Below are positions 10,112 through 23,561 of a DNA stretch of 64,000 nt, one piece after another. The notes below the pieces were generated by a model. It had not been told where the DNA came from. It saw only the letters and a list, made by a program, of their open reading frames with translations, and searched no databases. Position numbers and translations under genes: made by a program. Numbering within the stretch: the first letter of the stretch is position 1; every line of letters begins with the position of its first letter. The stretch comes from Capillidium heterosporum (Eukaryota > Entomophthoromycota > Entomophthoromycetes > Entomophthorales > Capillidiaceae): positions 930,001 to 994,000 of the forward strand of contig WBMQ01000013.1 of NCBI GenBank assembly GCA_016630905.1. Direction: 5' to 3'.

Positions 10112-13018
10112 TGTTTAGTGTTGTATTAAGTCAAATTTTGAAGTTGAAAAGGTAGGTTTGAAATAAGGACGAGTTAGGATGGTAGCATACCTTTTGAAGT
10201 GGAAAGCAAAGTATCGTAAAAATGAAAATTGACCCTTAAGGTTCTCTGCTATTAGCTTTTTTCCCTTCTTATACAAAACGAAGTTGAATACTGGTTAGGT
10301 TTAGTCAAAATCTGACTTATGCAAACTGAGAAAGTTCTGGGAATAGATTATTTTGATCATTTGGCTTTAATTGGCTTTAATTGGGTGGTGTTAATATGGA
10401 TAATTTTATTGGCACTTTTGGATTACAAATTTATAATCTAAAAGTTCCGAGTAAAATTGACCAACATAACATAGTTAACTTTTGTATTGAAGTTTCTAAA
10501 CGTTTCAAGTAGGTTTGAGATACTTGAGAGATTATTATAAATGGATTATAGGGCTAGGACTGTGTAGTTGAAAATAAGAGGCTATTTTAATAGATAAACT
10601 TCAACTTGGATTGATATCTTTGTAATAGGTAAAGTGAGGTTAGTTGATATTTTGTCTATAAACCCACTAAAAAGTTCAATCTTTACATTATTAAATTTGA
10701 ATTTCTAAAAATAACTTAAAGCTAAAATTTAAGTTTTTGCTTAGTTTTTCTAAAAACTATATATAGTGAAATTAACAATCTTAATATGCATATTATTTTA
10801 AAAAACATTGATCTTTAAAACTAATATAAAATGTTTTTAGTATAGTATATAATAATATCAATTTTTAATATAAAGTCATTAGTACATTTCTTTATATTAT
10901 TTTCTTATACTAACTTTTAATTTTTTTACTTTTTATTTATAACTATTTTTAATTAAAAATATATTTTATTTATTAAATACTTTTGATTATTTTTATAATT
11001 TATATATTTATAGTTTTGATTATAGTCTGAAAACTCTAACTCTTATTAGTATAGTATTTTGATATTAAAATTTTAATAATATTCCACTTTATTACTTATA
11101 GTTATAGCTATTATAATAGCCTAATTTTATTTCTTTACTATAACTATTTTTAATAAACTAATATTTTTTCTTAATTTATAAATAAAGTCTTATTTTAATA
11201 AATCTTTTAATTATTAAATAGTAGGATATATATTTTTTAGCTTACTTTATTTAAGCTTTTTTTATCTTTTTTTTAAATTTATTTTCTTCAAGTAATTTAA
11301 ATTACTAATATAATAGCTAATACTAGTTATACTATTTTAATATATCCTATTATATACCTTTACTATAATGGGTTTATTATTTAAATCTAATAGTATTTTC
11401 TTAAGCTTTATATTAATTATTATAATTATATAATATAATATTTATATTTATTTAAATTTTTAATAAAGCATTACTAATTTTAGATAATATAAGGATTAAA
11501 AAACTATTAGTACTAAATTAAATATTTGATTTCTACTAAATAATAAGAAAATTTCTTAGATTAATAGAAATAAGCTAATATTTAGCTATAAAGTATAGCT
11601 ATTAGTAGATTTTAAAAAGATAACTATATAATATATATAAATTGATTCTAAATAATAGTTTTTTTCAAAAGTGTAATATATATATATTATAAAAAATATA
11701 ATTTATAGAAAATAATTAGCTAAAATATTTTATTTTAATAAAAGAAACAGTAGCATTAATATTAACTTAGTTTCAACTTTTACTTTAATAGTCAATTTTA
11801 TAAATCTAACTTACACAACTGCACAAAACTTTTAACAATATCTATTAAAATATGCCCATAGTTTAAAGCTTTGCATGCAAATGTAGAAATTTTAAAAAGG
11901 CTAAAAACTACTGTCTTAGATCTAAAATACCAAAGCTATATACTACTAGTTTTACATATATAACATGGATATGTGAAAAGACGCTGCCAACTTTTAATCT
12001 CCATTAGATATTCAATTGCTTTCAAGCCATTGTTCCCGTTAGTTTTACTTATTGGGTATATTCTATCACAGTGCTTAACAATATTTTTATCTTGTAGTTG
12101 AACAAAGCAGCATTTTGTATATAAAACTTAATAAATCAAAAGGATGGCGAAGCCTCCCTAACCTAATATAGACTAAGCCAAAAGTCAGATCACTACTATC
12201 TATTGTTTAGAAAAGCTCCATCAGACATTACTCCATTATTTCGGTTTTTAAATGATCCCACTAAAAGATTAAAGTACCCATATCGGATTAACAATATCCT
12301 CCAGCTAGCAAAAAATTTTTAGACTCCCAGTATGATCATGTGAGTTTCTAAAAAGGAATGTTCTACCGAAGTATAGTCAATTCAAACAATAGTTTGATAA
12401 ATTGCAAATTTTAAAAGGAAACTACAATCTGTAGTTAATTATAATAAGACAAATCGAGTATTGCACATGGTCCACACCTATTCGAAAGCTATTATTATAT
12501 GGCTTAGCAAATCGACGATATGGTAGGGAACCTTGCTGTGAAGCTCCAATGTATTGAAAAGTACTTTTAGAGAATGTATTTGTAAGGTCAGGCTTTGATG
12601 GCCGGGTAAAGATATAGTATATGTGGATCTAAGGTAGGATTTCAAGTCTAGAATAGGTGCTTTGTAGATAACGTTCTTTCCAAAGAAATTAGTACATGCC
12701 TCGTCTATACAGGCAAGATTATATTTCTATAAATTACAGAGTCAATTCAAACTTTGAACTAAAATCCATACTCGTATATCAAAGTAAACAAGCGTATTTA
12801 ACAAACGTATATAACTTCAATGCTTTTAAAATCTCCCTGAAATATATTTATTAATAATACCTAAACAATTATTTAACTAGCAAATAGGTAGGTCCAAAAT
12901 CTATGAGAACATGTTATAAACATCAATCAAGGACTAGACGTTACAAACAACTGCAACTTAGTTCAATTACATCCATACAAAAGTTATCGATCAACAACAT
13001 CAAAGTACTATAGATCCA
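10112..13018. other. Gene-free region with AT-rich island
   Basis: Nearly 3 kb without a supportable gene. The centre (about 10690-11760) is exceptionally AT-rich and is listed separately. The flanks are ordinary AT-rich intergenic DNA. No tRNA-like or other structured RNA is recognised. Confidence 0.6.
10690..11760. repeat. TpA-rich, CpA/TpG-poor island (RIP-like decay)
   Basis: Counting by hand over 10921-11640 (720 bases) I find about 3 CA and 6 TG dinucleotides and no CG, against about 35 AC plus GT and well over 100 TA. Remaining C is almost always followed by T or C and remaining G preceded by A or G. This is the footprint left when CpA is converted to TpA on both strands, as in repeat-induced point mutation. 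Neighbouring intergenic DNA does not show it. The original element can no longer be recognised; a transposon is the natural guess. Confidence 0.6.
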
Positions 13019-13813
13019 TCAACTCGAATAGGACCTCATACTCAACCTCTCAGAGAACGACAGTTTCTTCTCAGCGATCAACTCACTCTCCCTTCTAGAG
13101 TACCTATAGGGGGCGTTTATAAAATACGAGTAATCCAGCTCGCTAGGATCACCACCGACGGCCGCATAGATCTCCTCAATCTCGGGGGACATTCCCAAAT
13201 AACTCGGTCTAAACTCGTATACAATCTTACCCGAAGTATTGATGACAAACGTACCTCCCAGCTGCCTAGGATCTCCTCGCATGTTGTTACTGATGCCTTT
13301 ACCCATCAATAAGGCGTAGATCTGGACGATCCTCTTGGTGAGTACATCCCTAAAATAACCAGCCCAAGTCATGTTGTTGAGTTTAGCTGCTTTGTATACC
13401 TTACGTTCCGGATCTAGAAGGATCTGCCACTCCCAATAGCCTGCCGATAGAAAGGTCTTGAGGTCAACATCTTCGAAGGCGACTGCAGCCAAGGTAACTC
13501 CTTGTAGATCGAGGTAAGGCTTGAGATCACTGAGTTCTCTAGCTTCCAATTTGCATACGGCGCATCCTAACCGAGCCATTACTTTTAGGACAACGGGTTT
13601 GTGCATCCATAAGTCCCGTAACAAAAAATCTTCACCGTCAGTTGTTGAGACGACTATGTCGCCAAAAACGTTGGCGTCTTTGACTTTGGGACTAAAAAAC
13701 CCGGAATTGTACTTCTCACCTAAGTTAGGTGAACTTGAGTTGTAGTCGTCGTATCTGGCTAAGGATGGTAAGCTCTCGGCGTATCGCTTATTTCTGGTAA
13801 ATAGGTTTTTCAT
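13019..13813 (-). CDS. PRXL2/AhpC-TSA_2 family thioredoxin-fold protein
   Basis: An intronless 264-residue protein. The central domain reads PVVLKVMARLGCAVCKLEA followed by LSDLKPYLDLQGVTLAAVAF, a thioredoxin-like fold with a CxxC pair (GCAVC), and later LGGTFVINTSGKIVYEFR, the beta strands that close the fold. This is the pattern of the PRXL2/FAM213 (AhpC/TSA_2) family of peroxiredoxin-like proteins, thought to act in redox homeostasis. A 40-residue polar leader precedes the domain and a basic Ser/Arg-rich tail follows; no signal peptide or membrane segment is visible. The ATG at 13813 is the first in frame and fits the family length. Enzyme activity is not established for most members, so only the fold is claimed. 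Confidence 0.8.
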   Translation of the reverse strand: MKNLFTRNKRYAESLPSLARYDDYNSSSPNLGEKYNSGFFSPKVKDANVFGDIVVSTTDGEDFLLRDLWMHKPVVLKVMARLGCAVCKLEARELSDLKPYLDLQGVTLAAVAFEDVDLKTFLSAGYWEWQILLDPERKVYKAAKLNNMTWAGYFRDVLTKRIVQIYALLMGKGISNNMRGDPRQLGGTFVINTSGKIVYEFRPSYLGMSPEIEEIYAAVGGDPSELDYSYFINAPYRYSRRESELIAEKKLSFSERLSMRSYSS

Positions 13814-14525
13814 TAGTTGGAATATTTATAAAGTGGGTGTAGCTTGAGGCGAACCTAGGGTTTTTATACTTATAGACTTTGAACTGGATATAAGCCAAAA
13901 ACTTATAAGGTAGTCATAATTGTAGGATGACCTATAACTTGACTATTTTTAGGTGGGATATTGTTAGATTAACCCATACCTTTTGTTATCCAATATATTC
14001 TTCGGTTTCCAGCGAATCATGGGTACAAGCTAATTTCTAAATTGGTAAATGGGTATGTGCTTTAGTTTTGCGCTAATTTATACTGCTTCGACCTTTTGGC
14101 AAAAATTTACGAAAACAAAGTTGCCACAAGTGGAGCGCTCTAAATTTTTTGCTCTACAGGCTCGATGCTGGTGGAAATATGCGGCTAAAATGGAATGCAA
14201 AACAACCCTAAATTTCGTTGATGAGCTGTGCTATTTTGTATAGGTAGATCACTATAAATAATACTGCTATACATTATACCCAAAGATACAGTGTGCAGTT
14301 GTGAATGGAGTTAAAGTTCATAGTATATTATAATTCTCCATCTGGATGTGTACCTTCCACTGCAACACTTATATTCCATTAAAAATTTCCGAGCTTTATA
14401 AGGAACCTGTATATACTTATAGACATGTTTATTACTATAATTGATCGAATAACTTTAGAATACAAGGTACCAATTTTCACATCAACTATAAGCATCCTTG
14501 TAAAGTAGTAAAGCCTCAAAATATA
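13814..14525. other. Intergenic region, no gene seen
   Basis: About 700 bases. A short plus-strand frame at 14049-14243 has no recognisable features and no gene-like codon use. A U2-snRNA-like word near 14083-14100 was considered and rejected. Confidence 0.5.
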
Positions 14526-17500
14526 TTATTTAAACTGTATCATGGGAGGAAGATCACTCTGATCCTCGATTTTCGGCTTATTTGCAACCTCAACAATAGC
14601 TTGGGATGCCTTGCGCTGCTTGAGTATAGGGGGGAGGTCTGGTTTAGCGTAGGACCACCTAAATTTGATGTTTTGGCTGTTCGACCTACGTTCGGCAGTT
14701 TGGGCCAACAAGTCGTTGCATCGAGGACACTGGGGATTGTTAGGTCGCAAGAATGTATTAGAGTAGTTGAGCTTGGAGCCTATAAGGTCGGGGATGTGCT
14801 CGGTACCTGCAGTTGGGAAGTGTAAAGTTGGTATAGTCTTCGGGTAGATCTCGTCAAAACTCGCAGATTCGTTGGGGAAGAGGCAGTGCTTGTGGTACGA
14901 GTGACGGCAGAAGAAGACTACGATGGATGTTTTGGTGTTGCTGACTTTGTCAATCTGTTGATGACAGATCAAGCATTCTGAAAAGTCGATTCCTGAGGAA
15001 GGAGTTATGCCACGGTGCTGGTATTTTTTGAGCCGTGAACTGAGTGTACTGCAATCCCTATTTAAAACCTTCTCACATCCTCTTCGAAGAGACATCTAGT
15101 GGGGGTTAGAATTGAAATATAATGTAGTATACCTGTAAATTGTAATCTTGAAGGATCTTGATGATGGAGGCTTTAAGATCGGGGATAGGCAAACCGCTGG
15201 GAATAGCCCTAATTACTTTAGCGGGGGGCAAGTGAGAACCCGAAGTCTCCAGCAGACCCTTGAGGAATTCTACAAATACATCAATTACATTAAAGAGAGT
15301 GTCAAGTACCTGGCTTATCACTGGAGTACTTCAATAGATCATCCCAAAGGGCTTCGTCGTCATGCTCTTTTGCAAAGTTTATTGCCTAAATAGAGGATGA
15401 GACTTGAAATCCAATGTATTTTATTACTTGTTCGACATCCTCAAGGCGTTCAATGATCAAATGAAGTGCGCGGTGATGATCTCCCATTCGACTTAAAATA
15501 AAGACCATCTCTGGTACTAGGTCACGGTAATCACCAACTCGATAAGCTAGTTCCAACGAGTAGTGGTTGCTAGTTCTTAAAAAATTCATCAAAAGCGGGT
15601 AGTCGAATTCAGCATAGAGTTCAACCTTTGATATATGAGATTAAAAGAGGTGGTGTAAAAGTATACCTGAAGATCGTGATAATCCCTTCCTATACTAGGA
15701 TCCCTTTGAAATAGGGCATGTAAGTAAACATGTAGGTACAGGGGATGATTCTCCTTTAGTTGCTCAACCACTGCTTTAATTGGTATTTGATCAACATGAC
15801 GGACTAATAGAGAAACGGCTCTCCCATCAGCTGTCTGTTTTACGCCGGCTTTGCGATATTCTTCAGGTGAGGCATATTGACTGACATCAAAGCACATTAA
15901 GGCAACGACTTGGTTTTGGATTTTAGGATACAGGTGGAAAGTTTGAATTAGTCGGAAGGCAATAGGATTTTGAAGCTCCAACAGGTAGCCTAAAGCTTGA
16001 TCAGGTTGGTTATTAAGCTGGTATCTAATAATTTATTAGTTGAAATTTAACAAAAAATTACAGCTCAGCAAGGGAATCAAGCAGTATTGGGTCCCGCTTA
16101 GGCTTTCCACGGTCCAGTGCATCGAGGGTTGCTTCAATTATGGCTGGTACTGAGTACAAGTTAGCAGGCCAAGAACGTATAGTTGAAAAAAACTGAGGGC
16201 GATCAGTGGACAAGAAATGGGCCAAAATCATCTCGTAAACTGCACTTGAAAGTTGAGGGTGGCGGGTAGGTACATGGGGTACGATGGCATCTAAGCGTCG
16301 TACTGAAGCGAATGCAAAAACCCACTGCTCCCAGGATTCAACGTCATCCGCCAGTATCTCTGGACATAAAGCAGGCTGCACCGGTGTAATCTTCATCTCT
16401 GAGTAAATATTCCATGTAAAGTTTCCCAACACCGGCAACTGTATGTTTCAAAGCAAATTTGTCGTCAGGTGGTGGAGCGGTGTTGACTAGCTCGAGAGCA
16501 TCCGCATATTTTTCCATTTCTATGAACCAATCGATCCTATCGTTAATGTCACGCTCCCTAGCCATAATCAAATCTTTTGGACAGATTAAGTAAAGCCTAT
16601 CCCCAGAGGGGTGCAAACCTAGCGTAAAATTAACATTGTCATCATTTTAAATATGTACATAGATGGTAGTCGTTAGCCCTAAATCTCTCGTACCCATGAA
16701 CTGGTAAAATATCCGAAGATGCTTGTCCGTCAACAGGATCAATCAGTCGAATTTCTGGAGGGTTTGGAGGCTTTACATAAGTTAGTAACAAATACTAAAA
16801 ATTAAATACATGTGTGTTTTCAGCTGGTTCGAGATCGGAAGTTAGCAGAGGTGACGGATATGCTAGCAGTACAAGTTGGTTTTTAAAAGGTGCTAAACCG
16901 CTAACAACAAAATCTGTAGTAAATCTTTTAAAAGTTAATAACACCTATATACATTAAACTTACATGTTGGTAATGTCGGCTGCCGACAGCTGGGATTGAA
17001 TATGTGGATGCAAATTTGGATCCTGGTTCTATTGCAGTATAATGTTATTTTGATAAATAGGTATTTATTACCTTGATTTGTGCCACTTTTATACTATCGG
17101 CCCACCCGATATATAAGCTTTGACTGTCGTTCCAAAATAACCGAGGTGAATATAGATCGGGCCTTGGTGAATTTTCCGGTCTTCCAATAAAAGCTATACG
17201 GCTTTTAGAATCAACATTATAAACTTTGACGCCCTTGATAAAAGATAAGCATATATAAGAATCAAATCCTTACCGAATCGGAAGCCCATGCTATATAAGG
17301 CCCTCGCCATTGAATGTTCAATATAGGTCCATCGCCCGACTGTAAAACGTTATCTTGGAATCCAAACCACCCTTTAAAATGTTATTAATGAAACTATTCC
17401 AATTTACCTTTTTCATTCATAATAAGCTGACCAGCCATACCACCACTTACCATCCGCTGACTACCTCCATTGTTTAAACCGTATAAAGAAGAAGATTGGG

Positions 17501-18087
17501 CAAAGTCAGGTGCCAAAGCTACTGCTTTAATAGGTCTCGAATAACGCTTGACTTGACAAAATTTGGTATCGACTATACCAGTTACAACGATGGTTCCTAA
17601 ACTTGGCTATTTATATAAATTATTTAACAAAATATTACCATCATCGGAACAAGATGCAACAAAGTGCTCTGTACTATCAATGTTCAGGCAGTTCACTGTT
17701 GTTGAATGGCATCGATGGCTATGTAACAATCGTCCTAAAAGATCCAATATGTGTAGTGAACCACCATGGGTACCGATAACCTAGGTAATAGTTCAGCAGA
17801 AAATAAATGCAAAAAAGTACCAGAACTTTGTGGCCAACAGTAACACTTGAAGCCGCGTCACCTTGTAAGTAGGTGTCAAAGTTTCCTTCCGTTAATCGGA
17901 CGTACTTGAGCTTGGGCTCCTCTTCCCCATCGTCATCGTAGGATGAACTATATTTATCGGAAGTAGCATCGCATTGGGAGCAGTCGACATTTGCTTCGGA
18001 GTTTCCTTCGTTGGTTGAATTTGGATAGGTGCTCGCAAGATTACTTCCCGTCTCTACATTTGAATTGTCGTTTTGGCTCACTTCCAT
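14526..18087 (-). CDS. VPS41: VPS41, HOPS tethering subunit, 14 exons, one surplus base
   Basis: Vps41 joins the Rab7/Ypt7-binding HOPS complex at late endosomes and vacuoles and acts as a coat for AP-3 vesicles. I could place 14 exons (first 17821-18087, last 14526-15095), giving 1006 residues after removing one surplus base; yeast Vps41 has 992. An acidic N-terminus ends in EEEPKLKYVRL, followed by a WD40 propeller (IGTHGGSLHILDLLGRLLHS, CSDDG), a clathrin-heavy-chain-repeat solenoid (ERDINDRIDWFIEMEKYADA, VELYAEFDYPLLMNFLR, HDDEALWDDLLKYSSDKP, LPIPDLKASIIKILQDYNLQ) and a C-terminal RING-H2 (CLICHQQ...CRHSYHKHC...CPRCNDLL). In exon 9, near 16370-16377, DYTGAA and LCPEILADD lie in different frames, one base apart. 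All other splice phases agree, which makes the single break stand out. Confidence 0.92.
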
Positions 18088-18542
18088 TTCTCTGAATTTT
18101 GGCTTTTGATTTTAGAAAGGATAATTTCATTACGTTTCAAAATCTTATGGACTGCAAGCAAAATCCAATCTCAATCGAGATGTCGTATGAATAGGTAAAA
18201 TTCTAATCCAAGCTTAGCATATTTAGAGTGCATACATTATCTTTCCAAATTTAACACACACATATGATAAATTTCAATGCAATATTTGATTTGAGAAGTT
18301 TGCTGTTACTTACTGTATACATATATTTTCAAATTTCCGTTAAACTGCACTAACAAGCCAAAGGAATTACAAAACTAACTATACATGGCAACTGTAGACA
18401 CCAAAGTTTATATTATAACAAGGTGCTTGGTTTTCATACTAAAAATCAAAGGTCTTATAAAAACGAAAAGTTGGATATTTCATTTAATACAGATTCCAAA
18501 ATAGTAGGCCCCACGTATCAAGTAACTACGTACATTCACACC

Positions 18543-20829
18543 TTATTCCAAGATGCTGTACAAGCTCTCGATAATCCCAAGGTACTTCTGCTTAAGCTCA
18601 TGGCGTTTGAGTTTAAGGCTAGAAAATTAATACACATTTAGGTAAAAAATTACGTCGGGGTAACTAGGCCGTTATCGGGGGTGAAGGGTTGAGGTTCAAT
18701 ATGGATGGCATACACTTTTTCGAAGCTAAGGAGGTCAGAAAAGTGTTACTCAAAAAACCTACCCAGAAAGTTTGGCCTTCTTAGCTTGGGCGTGCATCTC
18801 AGAAAGGAGCACTTTTTTGACGTTGGGATCATTACACATGGCTTCCAACGTAGTGGCCGAAGTGTGCTTCTTGGCAAAGTCGGGGAAAGTTTCTACGTCG
18901 GGGACGACGATACCTACCAGTTTGGAACGGAATGAATCTCCGAACGCAAAGACTTGCATCAAAAGGGGGTGGCCAACATAGGCAATCTCGACCTTTTCGG
19001 GGGATATGTACTCACCCTGCGACAATTTGAACAAGTTCTTTTTGCGATCGATAATAACGGGAAGATCTAAAAGTCAGATATAGCTAATCAAAATAAACTT
19101 ACTTTTCTTGTTGAGGTAGGCGATGTCTCCAGTATGGAACCAACCTTCGGAGTCGATGGTCTTGGCAGTCTCTTCGGGGTTCTTGTAATACTCGCGGAAA
19201 ATGTTGTTACCACGGATACATAGCTCACCGCGTGGGAATGGGGTGTCTGTCGACAGGTAGCTCATCTCGGGGACGTCAACCAGTTTTATTTCATTGCTAG
19301 CGTTAGGTTAGCAAATGGGATGCTAAAGGTCTTACCTGGCAATCGGTGGACCAACAGCTCCAGAATCATGGTCTCCAATGAGGGTTATACAGGAGCCGGC
19401 ACAAGTTTCAGTGCAGCCAAAGCCTTAATATAGGTTAGAGAAAGTCGATTTATACCTTACCTTCCACTATGTTGGCCGAGAACGTCAATCTCAAGAAGTC
19501 AAGTACTTTAGGGGAGATTGGGGCCGAACCAGTGATCATGAACTCGAGACGTCCACCAAAGAGCTGTCGGATTTTACTAAATACGACCCGGTCCCAGAAT
19601 GCATGATGAATACCGCCACCCTGCTTGTACTGCTGAAGCTTGCTGTTCAAAGCGATGCGGAAGAGCGAAGAAGTAAGTCCACCGGCTCCCAGGGCCTGCG
19701 CATTGATTCGATCGTAGAAACGATTGAGGAGCCTAGGCACTGAGTTCATCATGGTAGGCTTTAAAAGACCTAGATCTTCGACCAAATTGAGGATGTTTCC
19801 AGAGTAGTAGCCCACTGAACCGCGAAGGTATGGGATTGAGTAAAGTGCGGCTCGTTCGAAGCAATGGGCTAGTGGGAGGTACGAAATCGCCACGTTCAGA
19901 TCCTTTGGTGAGCGGTTGGATGCATACATAACACAACGTACTACCGAGACATAGTTCATATGGGTGCATACTGCTCCCTTAGGCTGCCCCGTAGTTCCAG
20001 AAGTGTAGCAAATAGTGAATATATCGTCGGGTTTTGGAGGTGAAGGGCGGAACTGGGTTTCTACGACCTAAATCGATAACGGAATCATAATCCATTAAAA
20101 CGATATTGGCATTATCGGCCCATTTATGAAGCAGATGGGCAACGGTTCCTTCTGCAGCGTTCTTTGGAAGCGAATCCATTGAAACAATTACTTTAAGGGT
20201 TGGAAGGCGTGATACAGCTTGCAATAGTTTATGTATAAGATTAGCACTAGCGAAGATAATAGGAATTTCGGAATGATTGATAACATACTCCAAAATCTCT
20301 TGTCCGTAGGTGTCAAATAAGGCTACCGAGTACAGATTTTGGGAAGAGGCGGCAAATTCAGTTATGCTCCACTCCCTTCTGTTGACCGAATAGATGCCTA
20401 TCGGCCACTGGTCGGGTTTACTTTGATGCAAGATGTCCTTGTTCAACTGCATAATGCCACTTGCCAGGTTGGTCCACATGTCCGAGACTTCACGATAGCT
20501 CAACCAACTGTAGTCGCCAAGCTTGCCAGTGTTGGGATTGATCAATCGTTGACCCAAAAATTCTTTGTCAGGAATCTCCTGAGCAGCTAAAGGAGGTAAA
20601 TGAAGTTATTTTTAAATCAATAGTACCTCGTAAGACAATTTCGTACTGAGTGTTTGGTTCATTAGCAATGTATCCAAGTAGTTCATCAGCGAATTGTGCA
20701 TTTCGAAAGATCCCTTTAAATTTTGGTTATCAATACCACTGGCATAAAAAATATACCTGTCTGGCCGGGCTGTCTAGTATTTGGTACTTCGACCGTCTGC
20801 TTGTTGATATCAAAGGTTACTTGCTTCAT
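18543..20829 (-). CDS. Long-chain fatty acyl-CoA synthetase (Faa/ACSL type)
   Basis: It activates long-chain fatty acids to acyl-CoA with ATP, at ER, peroxisome or lipid-droplet membranes. Exons are 20757-20829, 20627-20713, 19461-20586, 19336-19423, 19103-19296, 18763-19066, 18654-18725 and 18543-18618, giving 672 residues once one base is discounted. ANL-superfamily motifs are all present: the P-loop YTSGTTGQPKGA, LPLAHCFERA, VEGFGCTE, GELCIRG, the ATP-ribose-binding GWFHTGDIA and the lysine loop KNLFKLSQGEYISPEKVE. No N-terminal membrane anchor is obvious. Between DLGRRNPVPP and PPKPDDIFTICYTSG the frame changes by one base at a CCC-T site (20043-20047). A 34-base intron at 20068-20101 would also restore the frame, but it would delete the DLGRRN segment that the family conserves, so I favour the single-base break. 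Confidence 0.93.
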
Positions 20830-23561
20830 AGTGCTTGAGATGTAAAAGTAATTTGAAAACTAGGTTTGGTACAATTTATAGGTTTGAGTGTGACATGCAT
20901 AATGTGATTTTTAGAGGCTATATTATTCTGTTCAGAAAAGTTAGGTAGTTATTTGCAAAAGAGTTCGTTTAATAGTGCCAATTTTTGCTGAACAAGGGAG
21001 TAGGGTAAAAGATTTTCCATAACTTTGATTTGATCACAAATTTATAGTGATGATGAAGTTCCAACCTCAAGCAAATACTGGTTGAAGTCTGCTGTAGTAG
21101 TTCACCCGAACACATACCATTTAAAAGTATATTCGCTGAAAAGCATTTTGGTGTGTTGATAGATCTCTTGGTGTTAAAATGCTGCTAAGATTCATTCACT
21201 TGCCTAAATTGGAATTGATATAATGATACCTTGCAAATAAACTAGTATAAATAGTGCTATAACAGATGCGAACATAATAAACTTGTCGTTTTTATAGGTC
21301 TTGAACATATTATAAAAATAAAAGATATATACTACTTTATATAAAGTTATAAATAATATAAGCATTCACTGATAACCAAACATATTTCCGACTTATAAGT
21401 TACAGTGGATTCCCGGCATTTGAGAGCGTATAATGTGATGTGGAATTGATTATCTTTGCTGTTGACCCGTCAAAATACTCAGCAAAATTAGTGTCCATAC
21501 TCCTTGCGGTCTGAAGTTTAAGGGATATGCAAGAGTTGGTCAATTGGATATAGTTTCCAAAATTTGCCATTTCGCTACTAGATAGCCGAATAATCGGATA
21601 TGATTTTATTGTTTTTGACTAGTCAAATGTAAGGTATCTATTAATTACAATATGGTAGCTTACTAAAGATTGTAAAGGGCAAAGTAAAATAAAAGTGGAT
21701 TCATAAGTCTGATATCGATGTTCATCAATATTGGACGGGTTTTTACAGTTTCAGTTTGTACATAGGTTTTTTTAGATTTCGAACAGTAGCAGTAGTTTAG
21801 TACCGGATTTTTAGATCCATCTTGGAGTGCTTTCTGGGAAAGTAGTAAACGAATATATCTATTTTCTTATCTTTTAGAAGCCCACCCTATAAAAATTAGT
21901 ACTCTAAAGTTGTAGTATGTCAAAACAACAGCTACTATCAATGACATTACAATTTCATTTCTATTAGACTTGGAAAGCCAAATTTCAGCCCCAATGTGCT
22001 CTGACTAAATGATTTTCAGCAATCTCCAAACTAGAAACATAAATTTGATCCAGTCAACTTTGAACAATTGTACCAAATTCCAAGCTCCCAGAATAATAAA
22101 ATCCTTAGTCTTCCTAGATGCTCCTACAAGCTAACCTTTTGTTTGACACCAACTCAAGACAATGTTTGTAAGATTTACACTCAAGATACAAAAATAACCT
22201 ATTTGAACTACTAGTCCGCTTTCGTCGACCTACAAACTTTACTGTTAGTGATACTGTTGATAATATGTACTTCAACTTTCGTACATGCCCATGCACCCGC
22301 CTTATTAGATAACAACAAGCAAGGGTAAATATATAGCTATTGAGAAATATTAATGGTGCTTTAATAGGGTGGTAGGTTTATTTTGGAAATCGGCTCGGAT
22401 AGGTAATCTATTTTTGTAACTAGTGAATTTACTTTTATGGTAGGTGAACGATTGAGCCCATACGTCTGTTTAGCTTGCTTCATAATGGCAGGTGCTTACC
22501 TATTTGAAGGTTAAATAGGTGTAGTCTAGCTAAGTTCAATTATATCTATATATGTTTCATGTAATTGCTTTTTGTTATTTTATATATTGTTAATGTGTAT
22601 CTTTTTCTTAAAGGTTCATTTCCGTTACTTCTATATGTATAGTTTTCATCTCTTGTTCATTGATTTGATTGATATTTATCTCATTTTATTGATCCAAACA
22701 GGATATTATATAATTTGCTTCTTTCTTTTTGATTTAAATAGTATAATAGGTTTAAGACTGTTTAACTCATTCCAGATTCGATAAGGTATCAAAGTATTGT
22801 ATCAATAAATAATTTATAACGGTTCTTTTCGGCATTTAAGATAGTACTTACAACTATGTACTATTTATATATTATTGGTGTTTTTATACTACTTGTTAAA
22901 GCTATATTGTATTTTGAGATTGAATACTGCTACTTGGTAAATATTTTGAAGTATATCTTTTATTTCCAAGTATCAATAAGTAAAGATACATCTTTTATAC
23001 TATATTAAAATTTTATAAAGTTTAATCTAAACACGTTAACTATAAACTTTAGTTTAGGTATCAAAAGTATATACCATTAGACATACATTGGTAAAGTATG
23101 AAGTTAAAGATAAAATAGAACAAAAATAAATGAAATAAATGTGTATAAATCCTTAATATATTTATTACTGGATGCTGTCAAACTATATTTTGTTCATTTT
23201 TTGTTACACTGACTCCAGCCAAACTTTTAATGTTGCCCGAGTTTATATCATACTTCGTACCCTCCTCTCCCTGGTTACTTGCTATGAAAAACCACTTTAC
23301 TATATCCAAGAGATAAGTTTCTACTGGAATAGACTGGCTGTATTTATATTTGATATACTTTTTACGATTCTAAAGTTATCCAGTTATCGAATAATCTTAT
23401 ATTTTACCCATGTTTTCATTTAACAAACTTTCTAAGCCAAAATTTCGTCATTGATTTGGTGATTCTCAGCAACTTTGAAGTTTGTACAAAATTTTGTTTT
23501 CATTCCAGCTTACAGCACACGAATTTAAAAGGCAGTTTAGTTTTAGTTCAGCTTGGAAGCG
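20830..23561. other. Gene-free region between divergent genes
   Basis: AT-rich DNA (2.7 kb) holding the 5' flanks of the acyl-CoA synthetase and POM152 genes. Short open frames here (for example 22572-22784 and 23172-23423) are rich in Leu/Ile/Phe/Tyr, as expected from AT-rich noncoding sequence, and none resembles a known protein. Confidence 0.6.

Noticed and set aside
10690-11760. AT-rich island as inserted mitochondrial DNA
   Set aside because: No mitochondrial reading frame, tRNA or rRNA similarity is visible; the dinucleotide pattern fits RIP-type decay better.
14080-14105. U2 snRNA-like word (CTTCGACCTTTTGGC)
   Set aside because: It resembles the 5' end of U2, but the branch-recognition GTAGTA and the Sm-site region do not follow; chance similarity.
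16901-16963. A second frame break in VPS41 around the exon 6/7 junction
   Set aside because: Using the downstream acceptor before CGGTTTAGC gives matching phases and keeps the GLAPF motif; no surplus base is needed.
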